Of a DNA stretch of 64,000 nt, positions 60,781 through 64,000 are shown in pieces. A program made the translations under genes and the position numbers. Source of the stretch: Pedobacter sp. BAL39 (GTDB lineage: Bacteria; Bacteroidota; Bacteroidia; Sphingobacteriales; Sphingobacteriaceae); assembly GCF_000170795.1 (NCBI RefSeq), contig NZ_ABCM01000004.1, positions 334,197-398,196 of the forward strand, in the 5' to 3' direction. The notes under the pieces were generated by a model. It was not told the DNA's origin and ran no database searches. It worked only from the letters and a program-made list of their open reading frames with translations. Position 1 is the stretch's first letter, and each line of letters begins with the position of its first letter.

Positions 60781-61197
60781 TTACGGGGTATGAAAAACCT
60801 CTTCCATGTCGCTCCAGATCTTACCTTTAGCAGCTGCATCAGGCAGCGGCTGCTGACAAGGATCTGTTTCCCTCCACCAGCGTTGGGTAGTAGTATCTGC
60901 AGCCATTTTCTTCATATCACCGTCCAGGTCGGTCCCTGTATATTCAAAGTAGCTGAACAAATAGGGCTGTCCATTGATTTCTTTCAGGTAGATGGAATAA
61001 TTCCGGATGTGGCATTCCTTTATTTTGTCGAGCACCGCCGGCCAGGCATGGGCATGCAGCTCCTTGTAATAAGCCATCCTATCAGGTTTCAGTCCCGTTA
61101 CTGAAGCAAAACGTTTCACCGAAGGATCGGTGGGGGTTTTGTCGGCACAGGCCAGCATCATCGCAGTTATAAAAAGAAGGAATAGTTTATTTTTCAT
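60781..61197 (-). CDS. L-rhamnose mutarotase family lipoprotein
   Basis: 138 residues. Lipobox ends at Cys17 (MMLAC), unlike the usual cytoplasmic RhaM. The RhaM fold is clear: VTGLKPDRMAYYKELHAHAWPAV with the catalytic His, IRNYSIYLKEINGQPYLFSYFEYTG, and RWWRETDPCQQP, ending MEEVFHTP. It interconverts sugar anomers, here outside the cytoplasm. The neighbouring GH29 fucosidase suggests L-fucose may be the real sugar. No rhamnose genes are present. Confidence 0.87.
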   Translation of the reverse strand: MKNKLFLLFITAMMLACADKTPTDPSVKRFASVTGLKPDRMAYYKELHAHAWPAVLDKIKECHIRNYSIYLKEINGQPYLFSYFEYTGTDLDGDMKKMAADTTTQRWWRETDPCQQPLPDAAAKGKIWSDMEEVFHTP

Positions 61198-61398
61198 TAG
61201 TATATCTTTTGTTTTTATTGATCAGCCCATCATGATTCAGTCACCTGAACTTTTTTGAGAACAATGATGTTCCCTATCCATACGAAATTAACGGATATGA
61301 GACCGCTAAAAATAGCTTATTCCATGATAATGATGGATTATTCTGTTATTTTTAGCTAATTTTAACTCAATGAAGCGCATTGGAAAGAAGAGCTGTTT

Positions 61399-62307
61399 AT
61401 GAATACAGAAACACACAAGCGAAGAGATGGTTTCGAGGGTCAGAAGCTGATCAGCCTCCCCAATTCCTTTTACAGGGTACAGTTGAACGATCCGATGACC
61501 AGCCAGTGTTTCATCACACAGATCGGATACTTCCCGAAAGCCTCCTATCATTACCGTGAGCGCGTACTTGGGTGTATCGACAACATCCTGATCTATTGCG
61601 TCAGCGGCCGGGGCTGGTACATCATTGAGCAGAAAAAGTACGAAGTTGGCCCGGGCCAGTTTATACACATTCCCGCAAATGACCTCCATATCATTTATGG
61701 AGCCGATATTGAAGAACCATGGACGATTTACTGGGTGCACTTCAGCGGCGGCAATATGAAGAAATACAACAACTCCATAGGCATTACGGCATATGATGGT
61801 CCGAAGCCCGTAGCTTTTAATGAGAAGATCATTAAGACCTGGACGGAAATATATCAAAGCCTGGAGATGGGCTACAGCCTCAACAACCTGCGGAATGCAA
61901 ATTTATGCCTTTATTATTTCCAGGCTTTATTTTATTATCCTGAGAACCACCTGGAGAATGATGTAGAGCGCATGCAGGATGTAGTCACGGAGACGATTGT
62001 GTTTATGAGGAGCAAGTTTTCGGAGAAACTTACAGTAGAAGTCCTGGCGCAACGTTACCAGCTGTCGACCTCCCATTTTTCAAGCATCTTTAAAAAGTCT
62101 ACCGGCATGTCGCCGATAGACTATTTTATTCAGTTGAAGGTTCAAAAAGCATGTCAGCTGCTCTACAACCCGGTGGTTAAGATTAAAGATGTGGCGAAGG
62201 CCGTTGGCTATGAAGATGCCTTTTACTTTTCGCGGATCTTTAAAAAACTGATGGACATCTCTCCTGAGCAATACCGTGCCCAGTGGCAGCGGGATGGCAA
62301 TGGTTAG
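61399..62307 (+). CDS. AraC family transcriptional regulator
   Basis: 302 residues. The N-terminal cupin-like sensor has HYRERVLGCIDNILIYCVSGRGWYIIEQKKYEVGPGQFIHIPANDLHIIYG-type strands (about 50-110) that bind a small sugar. The C-terminal double helix-turn-helix has LAQRYQLSTSHFSSIFKKSTGMSPIDYFIQ and VKIKDVAKAVGYEDAFYFSRIFKK (in pieces, about 200-295). It probably controls the adjacent GH29/RhaM genes in response to L-fucose or L-rhamnose. Its 3' end overlaps the convergent GH29 gene by 4 bp. The 200-bp divergent space toward rhaM probably holds its target promoters. Confidence 0.9.
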   Translation: MNTETHKRRDGFEGQKLISLPNSFYRVQLNDPMTSQCFITQIGYFPKASYHYRERVLGCIDNILIYCVSGRGWYIIEQKKYEVGPGQFIHIPANDLHIIYGADIEEPWTIYWVHFSGGNMKKYNNSIGITAYDGPKPVAFNEKIIKTWTEIYQSLEMGYSLNNLRNANLCLYYFQALFYYPENHLENDVERMQDVVTETIVFMRSKFSEKLTVEVLAQRYQLSTSHFSSIFKKSTGMSPIDYFIQLKVQKACQLLYNPVVKIKDVAKAVGYEDAFYFSRIFKKLMDISPEQYRAQWQRDGNG

Positions 62308-63728
62308 CGTCTTTCGTTAAAAACCCCGATTTCAGCAATTGCGGGTGGGTTTTTAAAGGTATTGAATTTGATCCTCACCTGTTGTGCCCAGATCCTGTCA
62401 AAGCGGTGTACCTTAATTCTCGATGCATTTTTGCCTTCCTGCAGAGAATGCCATTTGTTGTTGGCGAAATACTCCAGGGTATAGTCGGATACATTGGCTT
62501 TATTTTCGGTAATGACCACCATGTTGATGGCCGTTTCATTACCAAGGTCCACAGCGATCCATGGATTTTTCACCGATGGATGCGACAACCATTCTGTGCG
62601 GAAGCTATCATCAAAAGCAAAATCCATCAATGACATGTCATTGCTCCAACTGGAGGTGGCCGCAGCCTTCTTGGCCAGGTTGGAAGAAATGATCGGCCCG
62701 TCATTGGCCGGCAGTTTTGGCGAGCCGGAAGGCCCCTTATATAGTTTACCTATTTCTTTCAGGGCGGCAACGGCGTTATCGTCAATCAGCCCATCACGAT
62801 TCGGGGCCACATTGAGAATGAAATTGCAATAAGCCTTGCTCATCGGCAAGATGTTTTCATTTACGAGTTGCTCAGGAGATTTCACAGGGGTGGAAGGAAA
62901 TGATGTTTTCCAGAACCAGTTCTGGTTGATTGGAAGACAGGAGAGTGCAGGTAGCTTATTGGTTTCCTTACCGATGTGCTGACCTGCGCCTTGTTCGTAA
63001 GATTTGATATCCGTATAGAACAATGCTTCAGAAGGATATTTGGCAGCGTTGAGGTCCATCACCAGGCAGTTCGGCTGTATGGATTTGATGAGGTTATAAA
63101 CCTCCTCAAAAGGAACATCATCATAAGAGATTCTGGACCATGGTGCATCCCATCCGTCGATGATGAGTGCGGAGATCTCACCATAGTTGGTCAGCAGCTC
63201 CGTCAGCTGGTCTTTTACCATCTGGATGTGGCTTGGTGTGATCTGCCCTACGCGTAGCTTGTGGTGGGTATCCAGGATAGAATAATACAACATCACCTTT
63301 AAGCCTTCTTTGCGGAAGGAGTTTACATATTCCCTGACCACGTCTTTTTTCAGGGGACTGTTCATTACATTGTAAGGCGTAGTTTTAGTGTCCCAGATGG
63401 CAAAGCCACTGTGATGTTTGGTGGTTAGGCAACCGTAGGTCATGTTGGCCGACTTCGCCGCCCTGGCCCATTGGTCGGTGTTCAATTTCTTAGGGTTAAA
63501 GATAGCGGGCAACGCATCCGGATCCGCCCAATCGTCATCCATATAGGTAGGAATGTTGTAATGGATAAACATGCCGAAGCCCAGGTCTACAAACTCCTGC
63601 TGGAGCTGTGGAAGAGGGGCCTGGGTAGTTTTTGCTGTCTGGGCAAAAGCCGCACCTGAATTCATCAGGCTGCCCGAGCACAAGGCCAGGGCAGTCATGA
63701 ATAAATAGCTTAGTTTTTTTGTTGTCAT
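62304..63728 (-). CDS. GH29 alpha-L-fucosidase with C-terminal discoidin domain
   Basis: 474 residues from the ATG at 63728, which starts a signal peptide ending AAFAQ; upstream in-frame sequence is not a signal and is rejected. The GH29 barrel has FGMFIHYNIPTY, TKHHSGFAIWDTKTTPYNV and the nucleophile Asp in ALIIDGWDAPW. A Gly/Pro-rich linker leads to an F5/8-type-C-like carbohydrate-binding domain (about 350-474; WIAVDLGNETAINMVVITE, YTLEYFANNKWHSL). It releases terminal L-fucose in the periplasm or on the surface. Confidence 0.92.
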   Translation of the reverse strand: MTTKKLSYLFMTALALCSGSLMNSGAAFAQTAKTTQAPLPQLQQEFVDLGFGMFIHYNIPTYMDDDWADPDALPAIFNPKKLNTDQWARAAKSANMTYGCLTTKHHSGFAIWDTKTTPYNVMNSPLKKDVVREYVNSFRKEGLKVMLYYSILDTHHKLRVGQITPSHIQMVKDQLTELLTNYGEISALIIDGWDAPWSRISYDDVPFEEVYNLIKSIQPNCLVMDLNAAKYPSEALFYTDIKSYEQGAGQHIGKETNKLPALSCLPINQNWFWKTSFPSTPVKSPEQLVNENILPMSKAYCNFILNVAPNRDGLIDDNAVAALKEIGKLYKGPSGSPKLPANDGPIISSNLAKKAAATSSWSNDMSLMDFAFDDSFRTEWLSHPSVKNPWIAVDLGNETAINMVVITENKANVSDYTLEYFANNKWHSLQEGKNASRIKVHRFDRIWAQQVRIKFNTFKNPPAIAEIGVFNERR

Positions 63729-63786
63729 TGATTTTGTTGTTAACGTTTTATTGTGTGTTAAAAGTTTACATGGTTTAATGCAGCAA

Positions 63787-64000
63787 CTATTTGCGCCAGA
63801 AGGTAACCTCGCTGATATTGCTGTCTGAATTGCTTCCGCTGGCAACCTTCGTGATGCGCAACCTAATATACCTGATGTTGGCCGGAGTTTCATCGAGCAG
63901 CACCTTATATGGCTGGATGCCATCTCCAGATCTTACCACACGTTTCAGTAAAGTCCAGTTCTTACCAGCTCCAGTATAAGGTAATACCAAAGGTGCGCCA
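63787..64000 (-). CDS. C-terminal end of a secreted protein with a discoidin-like module (cut by window)
   Basis: Open reading frame entering from the right edge and ending at 63787. The last 70 residues, with KNWTLLKRVVRSGDGIQPYKVLLD, YIRLRITKV and SEVTFWRK, look like the last strands of an F5/8-type-C/CBM32-type or DUF5000-like domain. The gene precedes GH29 on the same strand by 58 bp, so it is probably in the same operon. The main domain lies outside the window. Confidence 0.6.
   Translation of the reverse strand, partial: GAPLVLPYTGAGKNWTLLKRVVRSGDGIQPYKVLLDETPANIRYIRLRITKVASGSNSDSNISEVTFWRK

Noticed and set aside
63729..63923. 65-residue N-terminal extension of the GH29 fucosidase
   Set aside because: The extension is antisense-like, Cys-rich and overlaps the end of the upstream gene, whereas the ATG at 63728 starts a good signal peptide.
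1..64000. CRISPR array, rRNA, tRNA or insertion sequence
   Set aside because: No regularly spaced repeats, no cloverleaf or rRNA core sequence in any gap, and no transposase-like protein were found. The only large repeat is at 32834-32991 and carries no gene.

Overview
The window looks like a chromosome segment of a Bacteroidota bacterium of the family Sphingobacteriaceae, most likely Pedobacter or a close relative. The reasons are: promoters with a TAnnTTTG -7 element; near absence of Shine-Dalgarno sequences; frequent TTG starts; SusC/SusD outer-membrane pairs with an ECF sigma factor and a FecR anti-sigma factor; DUF4270, DUF4407 and STN-domain proteins; and a gene order (panD/panC next to a short glycogen-synthase-like gene and DUF4270) that I recognise from Bacteroidota. 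No rRNA, tRNA, CRISPR array, transposase or prophage was found. The species call is inference.

Layout. 0-8 kb: a cut-off BSP-family peptidase, a small lipoprotein, a 4-TM holin-like protein, acyl-CoA dehydrogenase, pantothenate genes panD and panC, then divergently the glgA-like gene, DUF4270 and glmS. 8-14 kb: an intergenic region with a possible orphan aromatic leader peptide and terminator, then radA, rng, a 29-residue ribosomal-type basic protein, a TPR protein and an HU protein, all on the minus strand. 13-16 kb: mutY, ssb, lemA and DUF3137 on the plus strand. 16-19 kb: carB without its C-terminal regulatory domain. 19.8-25.6 kb: pnuC and a NadR-like kinase, then a TPP riboswitch controlling a TonB receptor, a ThiE-like protein and perhaps an MFS transporter. 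25.6-32.7 kb, minus strand: an ABC exporter, the nagA-pyrH-frr unit and the rplM-rpsI-rpsB-tsf unit with a near-perfect Bacteroidota promoter.

32.8-33.0 kb holds a 158-bp inverted repeat with 26-bp perfect ends and internal 11-bp tandem repeats. 33-49 kb is rich in peptide-handling enzymes: peptidase T, M14 carboxypeptidase, rhomboid protease, dipeptide epimerase, M28 peptidase and a 1099-residue tricorn-like S41 protease. Among them are a beta-CASP hydrolase, a methyltransferase, a rhodanese and DUF4407.

50-64 kb is a polysaccharide utilisation region. An ECF sigma gene on the plus strand faces a minus-strand unit FecR - SusC (with STN domain) - SusD - GH18 - degenerate GH18 - DUF5009 acyltransferase. 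It is followed by an L-rhamnose/L-fucose mutarotase lipoprotein, an AraC regulator, a GH29 alpha-L-fucosidase and the end of another secreted protein. The enzymes point to a GlcNAc-containing, possibly fucosylated glycan, and nagA at 29 kb could feed from it. The observations I find most worth following are the orphan leader/terminator unit (8.24-8.45 kb), the long inverted repeat (32.8 kb), the non-catalytic GH18 partner, the separated sigma/anti-sigma pair, and four genes whose -7 box lies only 4-5 nt from the start codon.
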